64,000 nt of DNA from Gracilibacillus dipsosauri (GTDB taxonomy: Bacteria; Bacillota; Bacilli; Bacillales; Amphibacillaceae): positions 1 through 64,000 of the forward strand of contig NZ_QGTD01000011.1 of NCBI RefSeq assembly GCF_003176895.1. The letters are read 5' to 3'. Numbering within the stretch: position 1 is the first letter of the stretch; every line of letters starts with the position of its first letter. A program made the position numbers and the translations under genes. The notes beneath the pieces are model-generated. The model did not search any database and was not told where the DNA came from. It saw only the letters and a list, made by a program, of their open reading frames with translations. Positions 28,599 to 37,951 of this stretch are shown piece by piece.

Positions 28599-30890
28599 CT
28601 AAGCTTCTTTGCTTTTATAGCGTAAGCGGTATTTCCCTGGAGTAATACCTTCCATTTTACGGAAGGATCTAATGAAGTTTTGTGAATTATTGTATTGTAA
28701 TTCCTCGGCAATGTCTTTTACAGATTTATCCGTTGTGGTTAACCAATCCTTCGCTTTATTCAAGCGGTAGCGGAGTAAATACTCACTAAAAGAGAATTTC
28801 GTTTCTTTTTGAAAAATACTGCTCAAATAGTTTGGATTATAGTGTAGTTCCGCTGCAATAATATCAAGAGAGATATCTTTATTAAAGTTTTCGTGTATAA
28901 TGCGAATCATCTTGTCAGAGATTCTTTTGTTTTTACTTTCATCCTTTGCATCTAAATTCGTAATAAGTGGCTGAACGATTCGATGGACAACCCATTCTTT
29001 CATTTCTTCTAATGAATGTAGATTTTGATAATGAGTAATCATTTCCGTCGAATCAAAATCCTCTACACTGATTCCGAGCAATTCCTTTAATTCAAATAAT
29101 TCATAGAAAAATCTTGATAAAATAATTTCTAATTGCTGATGATGAATATCATGCTGATCGATATAGTCAAAAAACTTATCGATCTCCTCTGTTGCCTGAC
29201 CTTTCTCACTCAATTTTATCGCATCAAAAATCTGGTTTTTGATAGCAACAGGATATGGGGCGATGCTCGAATATCTTCGGTTTAAGTTTTTATAATAAAT
29301 AATGGAGGATTCACCCATTTTTAAACGATATTTTAATGCTTCCTTACTCTCCTTAAATGCTTTATTAGAATCACAAAGATTAACATAACGTAAACTAATT
29401 CCGATACTGACACTTAAATGAAGGAGCTCTTTCACCTTTTGTTGAATTAACTCGACTTGCTGGTTAATGAGGTGAGTATAATCAGAATCCTTCTCACAGT
29501 CAGTTATTAAAATGGTTGTTTGAGTATCATTAAGTACAACTGGTGTAAACCGTTGTTCACTAGGAATGATATCCTCCATTAAATTATTAATAGCAAATAA
29601 TATTAGGTCTTGGTCATTTTTATTAAACTTATTTTGGTCGATGGCATCTACCTTCAATGAAAAGACAGTCAACCAGGACCAGCTTTCTACGTAATGAAAA
29701 TTCTTTATTTTAGTGTGTAACTCACTTTCACTTACCTTGCCTTGTAATAAACGCATCATAAATAATTGCTTTAATTGGGTAACTTGGTTCTGGACACGTT
29801 GTTCTAGCTGATTATTCTGACTTAATAGACTTTCAATATGTGTTTCTATCAATTCAAACTCATTTCGATTACTACTAGCAGCTGTTGTTGGATTGATAGC
29901 ATTTTTCAATCGTTTAATCGGTTTGTACAAGACCTTACTACCAATAACAGCGAAAATAACCGAGATAATTAATAAAATACTAATAATTAATAAGGTAATC
30001 CAACCAATCGAAGATGATTTGACATGCAAATCACTTAGTTTTACAAAGGATAAATAAGTCCAATTATTATAAAGGGATGTTTCGTAGCTTATCTTAAATT
30101 CGGTACCATTAAAAGTGTAATTAAATTGGCCCTTCGTTGCTTCTCGGTCAATTTTGTTAAAGAGAGAGGTAGGAATATACCCATCCTCGCCAATATAGCT
30201 CGGATTACTTTGGGAGATCGTTTGATTATTTTCATCTAATATTAAAAAAGATTCACTATCATTACTTTCCGCCATAATTTCTGTTAATTCACAGGCAGGA
30301 ATCAAAACACTGATAATTCCTGTTGGATCACTGGATAAAATCGGTAGCTTTTTAACTAAATTGATGTAATGGGAACAACTATTCTTGGTTGCGTTTGGAA
30401 ACTGAATATCACTTGATTTTTCTAGGATCCAAGAGGTTTTTTTTGGTGTATTCATATAGCCTTCATGTATTTGCTCATTGGTCTTTGCATCAAGGTTGAC
30501 AAGACCATTATTATTGATCAGCCAATCTTCCTTAAAACTAACAAAAACAATATCCTCAATCCCTGTTTCGAGTGTTTGTAAATGATTCAAATCTCTTCTT
30601 AATTTGTGAAAATCTTCAAAAGCAAGCGCATTCATATTTTCGTTTAAAAATTGCTTTGTCTGTGTAGAACGAACAAAATAAGTAGTAGAAAGATCTACAT
30701 ACCTTAGAGCCTGTTCGATATTTGTCTTAATTTGAAAAATATTTTGCTTTTTTTCATCATTGGAGTAATCAATGATGGCTTTGGAAGATTGCCAATAAGA
30801 AAGACTACCAGTAATAATAACAGGGACGGTACTTAATATAATAAGGAAAGCAATTAACTTAAAGTAATGCTTGGTAGATAATTTTTTCAT
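28599..30890 (-). CDS. AraC-family regulator with extracytoplasmic sensor (YesS/RhgR-like)
   Basis: 763 residues, close to the 761 of B. subtilis YesS. Order: N-terminal helix (about 10-29), an extracytoplasmic cache-like sensor (about 30-290), a second membrane helix (about 296-320), a long cytoplasmic middle, and a C-terminal AraC helix-turn-helix pair (about 660-760, ending ENFIRSFRKMEGITPGKYR-like). YesS activates rhamnogalacturonan genes in B. subtilis. ATG 30890 is chosen over 30896 because of spacing from AAGGAAG. It follows a YesL-like gene in one leftward operon, divergent from the pectin importer. Confidence 0.88.
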   Translation of the reverse strand: MKKLSTKHYFKLIAFLIILSTVPVIITGSLSYWQSSKAIIDYSNDEKKQNIFQIKTNIEQALRYVDLSTTYFVRSTQTKQFLNENMNALAFEDFHKLRRDLNHLQTLETGIEDIVFVSFKEDWLINNNGLVNLDAKTNEQIHEGYMNTPKKTSWILEKSSDIQFPNATKNSCSHYINLVKKLPILSSDPTGIISVLIPACELTEIMAESNDSESFLILDENNQTISQSNPSYIGEDGYIPTSLFNKIDREATKGQFNYTFNGTEFKISYETSLYNNWTYLSFVKLSDLHVKSSSIGWITLLIISILLIISVIFAVIGSKVLYKPIKRLKNAINPTTAASSNRNEFELIETHIESLLSQNNQLEQRVQNQVTQLKQLFMMRLLQGKVSESELHTKIKNFHYVESWSWLTVFSLKVDAIDQNKFNKNDQDLILFAINNLMEDIIPSEQRFTPVVLNDTQTTILITDCEKDSDYTHLINQQVELIQQKVKELLHLSVSIGISLRYVNLCDSNKAFKESKEALKYRLKMGESSIIYYKNLNRRYSSIAPYPVAIKNQIFDAIKLSEKGQATEEIDKFFDYIDQHDIHHQQLEIILSRFFYELFELKELLGISVEDFDSTEMITHYQNLHSLEEMKEWVVHRIVQPLITNLDAKDESKNKRISDKMIRIIHENFNKDISLDIIAAELHYNPNYLSSIFQKETKFSFSEYLLRYRLNKAKDWLTTTDKSVKDIAEELQYNNSQNFIRSFRKMEGITPGKYRLRYKSKEA

Positions 30891-30926
30891 AGGCATAACT
30901 TCCTTATCAAAAATTTATTTCTCACG

Positions 30927-31583
30927 TTAATTTGTCGTAACAGAATGATCGATTTGCTCTTGTTGAACTTGGAGTAATTGCTGAAAACCTAGATGTGCAA
31001 AAAACATAATGATGTAGGCACTAAAGCTAAAACTAAAAAATAGTCCAACACCTGGAAATTTAAAGGATAAAAAATACACTCCAGCTAATATCGTTACCAT
31101 ACATATAGAGTAGTGTAATTTAATAGCTCCGATCGTTACAGCATATCGAATATACTGCCAAAAGGATAATTCAAAATGGACATATACCGGCACGACATAT
31201 AACACTAACATGAGATAAAAGAAAGTAGCCATAACAAAAATACCTAATAAAACGGAGTGAAAGCTAGTATCACTCATTAAGCCAGCATATTTTAGGAAAA
31301 CAGACAAGAAATATCCTAATCCATAAAGGACAACGCCGAATAAATTCGCTTTCCAAAAATGAGATTTAAAAGCGTCGACAAAGGTTGATAGAATAGGTGT
31401 ATCTGTTTCTTTTTGAATCCACTTTCTTACAATAGTAAACATGGCGATCGTAGCAGGCATTAATCCAAATAAGATAAGGCCAATTAAAGTGCCGAGTAAC
31501 CAAATTAAATTTAACCAGGCAAATCTTGTTACCCATGTGCATACCTTATAGAGACTTGCCCAAATACCTGTTAATTCCATCAT
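30927..31583 (-). CDS. YesL-like (DUF624) membrane protein
   Basis: 218-residue membrane protein with about five helices and the DUF624 start VTRFAWLNLIWLLGTLIGLILFGLMPATIAMFTIVRKW. A longer frame from 31607 has no ribosome site; ATG 31583 (or the adjacent 31580) follows AGGTGAG. It precedes the YesS-like regulator by 36 bp, matching the yesL...yesS association in the B. subtilis rhamnogalacturonan cluster. Third DUF624 gene in the window. Function unknown. Confidence 0.82.
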   Translation of the reverse strand: MMELTGIWASLYKVCTWVTRFAWLNLIWLLGTLIGLILFGLMPATIAMFTIVRKWIQKETDTPILSTFVDAFKSHFWKANLFGVVLYGLGYFLSVFLKYAGLMSDTSFHSVLLGIFVMATFFYLMLVLYVVPVYVHFELSFWQYIRYAVTIGAIKLHYSICMVTILAGVYFLSFKFPGVGLFFSFSFSAYIIMFFAHLGFQQLLQVQQEQIDHSVTTN

Positions 31584-31655
31584 AAACTCACCTAATTTCA
31601 CTTTCATTATTACTATATAGAATACATATAAATCAAGAAGAAGTAAACCAGAAAA

Positions 31656-31670
31656 ATGAAACGCTTACAT
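31656..31670 (-). promoter_or_regulatory. cre-like site upstream of the YesL/YesS operon
   Basis: Read leftward, ATGTAAGCGTTTCAT matches the cre consensus except for the penultimate C. It lies 73 bp before the YesL-like start. Confidence 0.5.
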
Positions 31671-31673
31671 TCG

Positions 31674-31684
31674 ATAATCATTAT
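31674..31684. promoter_or_regulatory. ATAATCATTAT palindrome, copy 1
   Basis: Perfect 5-1-5 inverted repeat in the divergent region between the YesL/YesS operon and the pectin importer. The same element recurs at 31738 and, with central G, at 33640. Confidence 0.5.
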
Positions 31685-31737
31685 ATGAGATAGTTCTAAT
31701 CCTTATGACATAACGATTGTAATGATTTTGTAACATA

Positions 31738-31752
31738 AAATAATCATTATTT
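31738..31752. promoter_or_regulatory. ATAATCATTAT palindrome, copy 2
   Basis: AAATAATCATTATTT is a perfect 7-1-7 inverted repeat. Degenerate relatives follow at about 31762 (ATAATCAATAA) and 31775-31788 (AAAAATGATTATTT). A cre-like site (TAGTAAACGTTTTCA, 31820-31834, one mismatch) lies between this cluster and the binding-protein gene. The 31584-31943 gap contains no gene. Confidence 0.55.
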
Positions 31753-31819
31753 CATCACTTCATAATCAATAAGGAAAAATGATTATTTCAGAAAAAAATC
31801 TCTAATTAAAAGCTTTTTG

Positions 31820-31834
31820 TAGTAAACGTTTTCA
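31820..31834 (+). promoter_or_regulatory. cre-like site upstream of the pectin importer
   Basis: TAGTAAACGTTTTCA has one mismatch to the cre consensus (A in place of T at position 2), 110 bp before the start codon. Confidence 0.5.
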
Positions 31835-31943
31835 TCGGCTGTGAAAAAGTGATTATATACAAGGTGGTATCTATTGCTTACTATGGTAGATGTACAACGA
31901 TTCAGTTGTAACAAATTAAATAGATATTTGGAGGGTGGTTAAT

Positions 31944-33464
31944 TTGAGTAACTGGAAAAAGATAATGGGGTTAATGCTACTTGCCGTCTTATTACTCGTG
32001 ACAGCTGCTTGTAGTGACAGTTCTTCAGAAAGCAGTGGAGATAATGAAGGATCTGAAGAAGGATCAGATGGAACTTTTTCTTTTTCAATGATGGCAAACT
32101 TACACACACCAGAGGTTCCTGATGAAAAGGTATTAAATAAGATAGAAGAAGTAACAAACACAGATATTGAGATTCAATGGGTACCAGATAACAACTATGA
32201 AGACAGATTAAATACAGCTTTTGCAACAAACTCATTACCAGATGCTGTTTTCTTAAAAAACCAAGCTACCTTTATACAATTCCGTGAAGCAATACAGGAT
32301 GGTCAGTTTTGGGAAGTTGGACAGTATTTAGACGAGTTCGAGAACTTATCTAAATTGAAACAGAACGTATTAGACAATACGAAGGTTGATGGGAAATTAT
32401 ATACTTTATACCAAGGTCGCCCATTATCACGTCAAGGTATTATCTATCGTACAGACTGGGCAGAGAATTTAGGCTTAGAAGCACCTACGACAACCGATGA
32501 GTTTATGGAAATGGTACGAGCTTTCACAGAGGATGACCCAGATGGAAATGGAAAAGATGATACTTTCGGCTTAACAGATCGAAGTGATTTAATCTATGGA
32601 GCATTTAAAACGGTTTCCTCTTGGTTTGGAACACCTAACTATTGGGGAGAAAAGGATGGTCAGCTATTACCAGAATTTATGTTTGATGAATACGTACAAA
32701 CAATGGACTTCTTTAAAGAAATGCATGAGAACGGATACATTAATCAAGACTTTCCTGTAACAAGTAAACCGGATCAACAAGAATTTATTAAAAACGGTAC
32801 AGCAGGTGTTTATGTAGGTGCGATGAGTGATGTAGGTAGCTTACGCGATGATGCAATTGCGATCAATCCTGACGCACAATTTGATGTACACAATCATGTA
32901 GAAGGACCAAATGGTGAGTTTGGCATATGGTCGATTCCGGGCTATGGTAACTTAGTAATGTTCCCTAAGAGCTCTGTTGAATCCGAAGAGGAATTGAAGA
33001 AAATCTTAGGCTTCTTTGACCAAATGATGTCTCCAGAAGTAGCTAATTACGCTTACTGGGGCTTTGAAGGAGAGCATTATGAATTAGTAGATGGAGCTGC
33101 TAAAGTATTAGATTCCGATATAAATGAACGCGAGGTAAAACCATATCAAGCAATTGAAATTGGAGAGCCTGAAACAAATGGTCGTTACTTAGGCTATTTT
33201 GATTATGAACCAAAGGCAAAATCGGAGGAATTATTCCTTGAAAATGAAGAACACCTTATTAATGATCCAACAGTGCCACTTTATTCGGAAACATACGTAA
33301 AAGAAGGTGGTACACTGCAACAGATCATTACAGACGCTACGTATAATTACATTCTAGGTCAAATCGACAAAGATGGATTTGATAAAGCCATTGAAGAATG
33401 GAAGTCACAAGGTGGAGATAAGATTATAGAAGAATATAATGCATCCTACGAAGAATCAAAATAA
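31944..33464 (+). CDS. Oligosaccharide-binding lipoprotein (LplA/YtcQ type), pectin locus
   Basis: 506-residue binding lipoprotein with lipobox VTAAC (Cys23) and a serine/acidic linker. It has an EF-hand-like loop (DDPDGNGKDDTFG) as in alginate and oligouronide binders. TTG 31944 is chosen because GGAGGGTGG at 31930 would overlap the alternative GTG 31935. Its neighbours indicate an unsaturated galacturonide or rhamnogalacturonan oligomer as ligand; this is inferred. A hairpin and about 260 bp separate it from its permeases. Confidence 0.88.
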   Translation: MSNWKKIMGLMLLAVLLLVTAACSDSSSESSGDNEGSEEGSDGTFSFSMMANLHTPEVPDEKVLNKIEEVTNTDIEIQWVPDNNYEDRLNTAFATNSLPDAVFLKNQATFIQFREAIQDGQFWEVGQYLDEFENLSKLKQNVLDNTKVDGKLYTLYQGRPLSRQGIIYRTDWAENLGLEAPTTTDEFMEMVRAFTEDDPDGNGKDDTFGLTDRSDLIYGAFKTVSSWFGTPNYWGEKDGQLLPEFMFDEYVQTMDFFKEMHENGYINQDFPVTSKPDQQEFIKNGTAGVYVGAMSDVGSLRDDAIAINPDAQFDVHNHVEGPNGEFGIWSIPGYGNLVMFPKSSVESEEELKKILGFFDQMMSPEVANYAYWGFEGEHYELVDGAAKVLDSDINEREVKPYQAIEIGEPETNGRYLGYFDYEPKAKSEELFLENEEHLINDPTVPLYSETYVKEGGTLQQIITDATYNYILGQIDKDGFDKAIEEWKSQGGDKIIEEYNASYEESK

Positions 33465-33474
33465 AAATTATGCT

Positions 33475-33503
33475 CAGGGCTCTTAGATCACTTAAGAGCC
33501 CTG
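33475..33503 (+). terminator. Hairpin after the pectin binding-protein gene
   Basis: Perfect 11-bp stem CAGGGCTCTTA / TAAGAGCCCTG with a 7-base loop and only a short T tail. It separates the binding protein from the permeases. Confidence 0.75.
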
Positions 33504-33639
33504 AAATTTAACTGAACTACTATTGTCTGTTGCTTAGAAGTTCCTATAATGAGGAGATGATCATTATGTTATGTTAGTTACTTTTATGAACAACAATTCT
33601 TAAGAATAAGCTTATGGCAGTAGTGAAAGGTAACTCGTA

Positions 33640-33654
33640 AGATAATGATTATTT
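33640..33654. promoter_or_regulatory. ATAATGATTAT palindrome, copy 3
   Basis: AGATAATGATTATTT contains the perfect 5-1-5 element at 33642-33652, about 75 bp before the first permease gene. A half-site occurs near 33557. It suggests a second regulated promoter for the downstream operon. Confidence 0.5.
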
Positions 33655-33725
33655 ACGTTATATGAATTCTCACGTACGATTTGGATAAGCAGATGCATAG
33701 GTAGTGATACTCAGAGGAAAGGAAA

Positions 33726-34691
33726 ATGTCTATGGAAACAACAATTTCTCCGAAACAAGAAAAAAGAAATTACAAAAAAATGAGGAAATCAGAGTTATGG
33801 AAAAGAATTAAAAAGAATAAATTGATTTATTTAATGATTCTGCCGGGTCTTCTCTATTTTTTCATTTACAAGTATTTACCGATGTATGGGTTAATTATTT
33901 CATTTCAAGAGTATAAGCCTTACTTAGGTATTTCGGGAAGTGAATGGGTAGGATTGGAGCATTTTAAACGATTGTTTGCAAGTCCTGATTTTTGGATGAT
34001 CTTTAAAAATACGTTAATATTGTTCGGTTTGCAAATATTTGTTTATTTCCCGATTCCGATTATTCTATCGTTAATGTTAAATGAAGTGCGACATAGCTTT
34101 TTTAAAAAGGGTGTTCAAACACTTGTGTATATTCCGCATTTTATGTCATGGGTAGTTATTGTATCTATTTCATATGTCATGCTAACACTTGATGGTGGTA
34201 TTGTAAACGCAATCATAGAGTCGCTAGGATTTGAGAAGATTAATTTCTTGCTGAATGAAGATTGGTTCCGACCGATGTACATTTTACAAGTTATTTGGCG
34301 AGAGGCCGGCTGGGGTACAATTATCTTCTTAGCAGCCATTACTGCAGTAGATCCTCAATTATATGAAGCAGCAAGAATGGATGGAGCAGGTCGATTTCGC
34401 CAAATGTGGCATATAACCCTACCTGCGATTCGAAATGTAATCATCGTTTTATTAATTTTAAAAATTGGGGATGTATTGGAGCTAGGTTTTGAACATGTGT
34501 ACTTATTATTAAATTCCTCTAACCGTAATGTTGCCGAAATATTTGATACGTATGTTTACGTAGCTGGTTTACAGCAAGGGCAATTCAGCTATAGTACGGC
34601 TGTTGGCTTCTTCAAGGGTGCCGTTGGATTGATTATGGTTGTCTTTGCGAACTGGCTAGCGAAGAAATTCAATGAAGAAGGAATCTACTAA
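33726..34691 (+). CDS. ABC importer permease (LplB type), pectin locus
   Basis: 321-residue membrane subunit with about six helices, the N-terminal YLMILPGLLYFFIYKYLPMYGLIISF-like segment of LplB/YtcP-type permeases and the EAA loop EAARMDGAGRFRQMWHITLP. A GAGGAAAGG site precedes the ATG. First gene of the main rightward pectin operon, which runs with short gaps or overlaps to about 46.4 kb. Confidence 0.9.
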   Translation: MSMETTISPKQEKRNYKKMRKSELWKRIKKNKLIYLMILPGLLYFFIYKYLPMYGLIISFQEYKPYLGISGSEWVGLEHFKRLFASPDFWMIFKNTLILFGLQIFVYFPIPIILSLMLNEVRHSFFKKGVQTLVYIPHFMSWVVIVSISYVMLTLDGGIVNAIIESLGFEKINFLLNEDWFRPMYILQVIWREAGWGTIIFLAAITAVDPQLYEAARMDGAGRFRQMWHITLPAIRNVIIVLLILKIGDVLELGFEHVYLLLNSSNRNVAEIFDTYVYVAGLQQGQFSYSTAVGFFKGAVGLIMVVFANWLAKKFNEEGIY

Positions 34692-34711
34692 GATTAGGCG
34701 AGGTGAAGATA

Positions 34712-35593
34712 ATGGCCAAAAAGAAAAGAATAACAATGGGGAGCAGAATGTTTGATTTCTTTAATTACTTTTTGCTTGCATTGATTGCGCTAATTACCGT
34801 TTTACCATTTATCCACGTTGTAGGTAGTTCATTTGCTACAAGTGCAGAGGTGGCGAATACGAAATTTTTACTCTTTCCAACTAAATTCACGCTAGATGCA
34901 TATGAGTACATCTTTTCCACAGATACGATTTTTAAAGGCTTAGGTGTTTCCGTTATTGTGACACTAGGTGGTACGTTATGGAGTATGTTTTTTTCTACCT
35001 TAACTGCTTATGGATTAGCAAGAAAAGATTTGGTCGGTCGTCGTGTGATCAATTTCTTGATTGTTTTTACATTACTATTTAATGGAGGAATGATCCCTAC
35101 CTTCTTAGTTGTTCAACAGACTGGATTACTAAACTCCTTATGGGCCTTAATCATTCCAGTAACTATTAATGCTTTTAATATGATCATCCTCAGAAGCTTT
35201 TTCGTTAATATTCCGGAAAGCCTAGAGGAATCAGCTAAGATCGATGGTGCCAATGACTTTAGTATACTCTTTAGAATTGTACTTCCGATTTCATTGCCAG
35301 CTATTGCGACGATTTCCTTGTTCTATGCGGTTACTTATTGGAATACGTACATGCATGCCATCCTTTATTTAAGTGATGCAGGCAAATGGCCAATCCAAGT
35401 TCTACTGCGACAAATCGTTGTTCTTGCCAGTGGTTTGACATATGATGGGGCAGCCTATACGGATGTTCCACCACCAGAAACAACGATAAAGATGGCAACG
35501 ATTGTTGTAGCTACAGTACCAATTCTATTAGTCTATCCGTTTTTGCAAAAATACTTTGCGAAAGGTGCTTTACTAGGCTCTGTAAAAGGTTAA
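34712..35593 (+). CDS. ABC importer permease (LplC type), pectin locus
   Basis: 293-residue partner permease with about six helices, the EAA loop ESAKIDGANDFSILFRIVLP and the C-terminal KYFAKGALLGSVKG shared by LplC-type proteins. ATG 34712 is used with GCGAGGTG; an in-frame GTG at 34703 overlaps that site. ATP hydrolysis must come from an ATPase encoded elsewhere. Confidence 0.9.
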   Translation: MAKKKRITMGSRMFDFFNYFLLALIALITVLPFIHVVGSSFATSAEVANTKFLLFPTKFTLDAYEYIFSTDTIFKGLGVSVIVTLGGTLWSMFFSTLTAYGLARKDLVGRRVINFLIVFTLLFNGGMIPTFLVVQQTGLLNSLWALIIPVTINAFNMIILRSFFVNIPESLEESAKIDGANDFSILFRIVLPISLPAIATISLFYAVTYWNTYMHAILYLSDAGKWPIQVLLRQIVVLASGLTYDGAAYTDVPPPETTIKMATIVVATVPILLVYPFLQKYFAKGALLGSVKG

Positions 35594-35621
35594 GACAATT
35601 AATGAGAGGAAGCATAACACA

Positions 35622-36716
35622 ATGGACTGGCGGGAAGAGAAATTACAGCAATTAGATCAATTATACGAGGGAATGTTCGACTGGTTAATGAAACAATATG
35701 ACCCTGAAACAGGTGGCTTCTATTATGCAAGAAGCTCGGTAGAAAACGAAGACTTCACTCCAGATATAGAATCTAGTGCACAAGCATTGAATATACTAAT
35801 TCGGCATCATCTATTAGAACAGATGCCGAATCCCATAAAAGGAAAAATGGTACAATTCTTTCAATCGAAGCAAGACGTAAAAACTGGATACTTCTATGAT
35901 CCACATCCAAGAATGAAAGAGGATGAAGTAATGGTTCACCGAGCGCTGAATTATTCACTAAACTCCTTAAAAAGGTTAGGGGCATCGAATCGATATCCTC
36001 TTCCTCTTTCTTTACGAGAAGCTCCTGCTTATACTACTTCTGTAGAAGCATATCGCGAGAAATGGGAGAGTATTGATTTGAGAAATAGTTGGAGAGGCTG
36101 CGATTTATTAGCCTCCTCTACCGTTTATATAAGAGAGATGCCAAAGGAAACGCAAAGAAAATTTGTCGATGCCTTTGCAGCCTATTTAGCAGGTCTTCAA
36201 GATAGGCAAACGGGTTTGTGGGGAGAAGGATCTGTTTATGAAAGAATATCTGGAACTTTTAAGTTGCACACCTTTTACCGAAGCTATCAGATTCCAATGC
36301 CTAATAAGGAAAGAATTTATCAAAGTATTCTTAGATGTCTACGGCAGGAAGAGGCTATCGATATGTGTTATATCCGAAATCCTATTGATCTCTTATCCTA
36401 TTTAGCCTTAGATATTCCAGAGGAAGAGCTTAAGGAGATTACATCAATTACGATCGAGAATATGTCAAGGCTTAAGAGAGCAGATGGTGCTTTTTCAAGA
36501 GAACTTGCCCATTCACCAAAGGCGCCGAATGTGGCTCAAGTGAAAGAGGGAGATTACTATCCTAACATGCCAGAACCTGTCCAGCTCGGAATGGGATTAG
36601 TGGAGGGTGATATGAATGCTACTACCCAAGCAACTCTTATACGTATCCAACTTCATAAATTGTTAGGAGTAGATTCAAAAGCCATCATAGCTAACAGTGA
36701 ATTTTGGAATAATTAA
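35622..36716 (+). CDS. Unrecognised protein, probable alpha/alpha-toroid enzyme
   Basis: 364 residues, no signal peptide, no family I can name. The sequence DWLMKQYDPETGGFYYARS, then PDIESSAQALNIL, and later AAYLAGLQDRQTGLWGEG and RLKRADGAFSRELA, recur in a way typical of alpha/alpha-toroid proteins such as six-hairpin glycosidases, lyases or terpenoid-cyclase-like folds. It sits between the permeases and the MFS transporter in the pectin operon, so it probably acts on an imported pectic oligomer. Substrate and chemistry are unknown. Confidence 0.7.
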   Translation: MDWREEKLQQLDQLYEGMFDWLMKQYDPETGGFYYARSSVENEDFTPDIESSAQALNILIRHHLLEQMPNPIKGKMVQFFQSKQDVKTGYFYDPHPRMKEDEVMVHRALNYSLNSLKRLGASNRYPLPLSLREAPAYTTSVEAYREKWESIDLRNSWRGCDLLASSTVYIREMPKETQRKFVDAFAAYLAGLQDRQTGLWGEGSVYERISGTFKLHTFYRSYQIPMPNKERIYQSILRCLRQEEAIDMCYIRNPIDLLSYLALDIPEEELKEITSITIENMSRLKRADGAFSRELAHSPKAPNVAQVKEGDYYPNMPEPVQLGMGLVEGDMNATTQATLIRIQLHKLLGVDSKAIIANSEFWNN

Positions 36717-36730
36717 AATAGTGGAAAGAA

Positions 36731-37951
36731 GTGTTACCGTTCATGCAACAAGACAGAATCGAGAAGGAAAAGCATTTATCTAAGCATGCTATTAATATTC
36801 TCATCAACCATGCGATCTTTCAGTTTGGTGGTTCCCTTTCCATTATTTTTGTCAATTTATATTTATGGCGATTGACGAATAGCTTATGGGTGAATGGAAT
36901 CTATAATTTAGTAGCCATTTTATCACAGGCTGGAACTACTTTTTTTATAGGCAAAATGTCAAAAAGAAAAGGCAGAACAACTATTTATCGCTATGGCATC
37001 GTGATGACTGCCTTATTTTATTTATTCATTGTTATTGTCCAAGAGCAAATTGTCACTTATTATTATTGGTTTGCTTTGTTGAGAGGGATCGCACAAGGCT
37101 TGTATTGGGTTGCGTACTTTACGATCGTTCATGAGGTATCCTCTGATCATAATCGACATCGATATTTAGGCTGGAATCAAATGGTCATGGGAACAACGAA
37201 TTTGATAGCGCCAGCATTAGCCGGATTTGTGATTGAATTATTTACAGGCTTGACTGGATATGTGATCATCTTTTCGATTGCATTTTTGATGTTTTTTATT
37301 GTGACATTAAGAAGCTTCCAAATGGTAAGAGAATCCATACGCCATCGCAATTATTATATGAAATATTTAGGACTTATCGTAAAACGAGAGCGGAGGTTTA
37401 TAAGTGCCTTAGCAGGATGGTTGGTCATCGGTTTTCCACAAGGGATATTGATGTACATGACACCAATCTTGATTTATAGCATTTTTGAAGATGAAGCGGT
37501 AGTTGGATATTTAAATGCAGGATTTCTAGCAGTGTCTATTTTCGTAAGTTTTATCTTTTCTCGTTTTGCTAATATTCAAGATACGAAGCGTTATCTTTGG
37601 ATAGCAGCGATAGGCTTTTTATTAGCTGGAAGCTTTTTAACCTGGGAAATCGCGATGTGGAGTGTGATCTTCTTTATGATTACGCAAAATATGGTGAAGC
37701 CCATTCAAGCAAATGCTTATGCAGCTTATTATTTTCATTGGATCAATAGAATTCCATTGAAAACAGAGTTTCGAGTGGAGTCGATAGTATTAAGAGAAAC
37801 TATCATTAATCTAGGTCGTGGATTGGGTATTATCCTATTTATGATCTTTTCCAGTGGCATAGATACAAAGACTGTTGCCTTTGTCATTATTGGCTCAATG
37901 GCCATTCAATTATTTTTACCAATGTTAATCACAGATAAGGAGGATGCATAA
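36731..37951 (+). CDS. MFS transporter, pectin locus
   Basis: About 406 residues with twelve hydrophobic segments and an MFS-like loop (GKMSKRKGRTTIYRYG, about residues 76-91). It probably carries a sugar acid or short oligomer, complementing the ABC importer, but direction and substrate are not evident. Start choice is uncertain: GTG 36731 is very near GGAAAGAA, and ATG 36743 is rather far. The stop and the next start overlap by one base (TAATG). Confidence 0.82.
   Translation: MLPFMQQDRIEKEKHLSKHAINILINHAIFQFGGSLSIIFVNLYLWRLTNSLWVNGIYNLVAILSQAGTTFFIGKMSKRKGRTTIYRYGIVMTALFYLFIVIVQEQIVTYYYWFALLRGIAQGLYWVAYFTIVHEVSSDHNRHRYLGWNQMVMGTTNLIAPALAGFVIELFTGLTGYVIIFSIAFLMFFIVTLRSFQMVRESIRHRNYYMKYLGLIVKRERRFISALAGWLVIGFPQGILMYMTPILIYSIFEDEAVVGYLNAGFLAVSIFVSFIFSRFANIQDTKRYLWIAAIGFLLAGSFLTWEIAMWSVIFFMITQNMVKPIQANAYAAYYFHWINRIPLKTEFRVESIVLRETIINLGRGLGIILFMIFSSGIDTKTVAFVIIGSMAIQLFLPMLITDKEDA

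Noticed and set aside
33671-33683. AraR operator before the pectin permeases (CACGTACGATTTG)
   Set aside because: Only the six-base ACGTAC is palindromic, the flanks do not match the other operators, and the operon is not an arabinose operon. Left as unproven.
35622-36716. Calling the toroid protein a second GH105
   Set aside because: It lacks the WLDGLYMA-type catalytic segment and aligns poorly by eye with the real GH105 at 41375.
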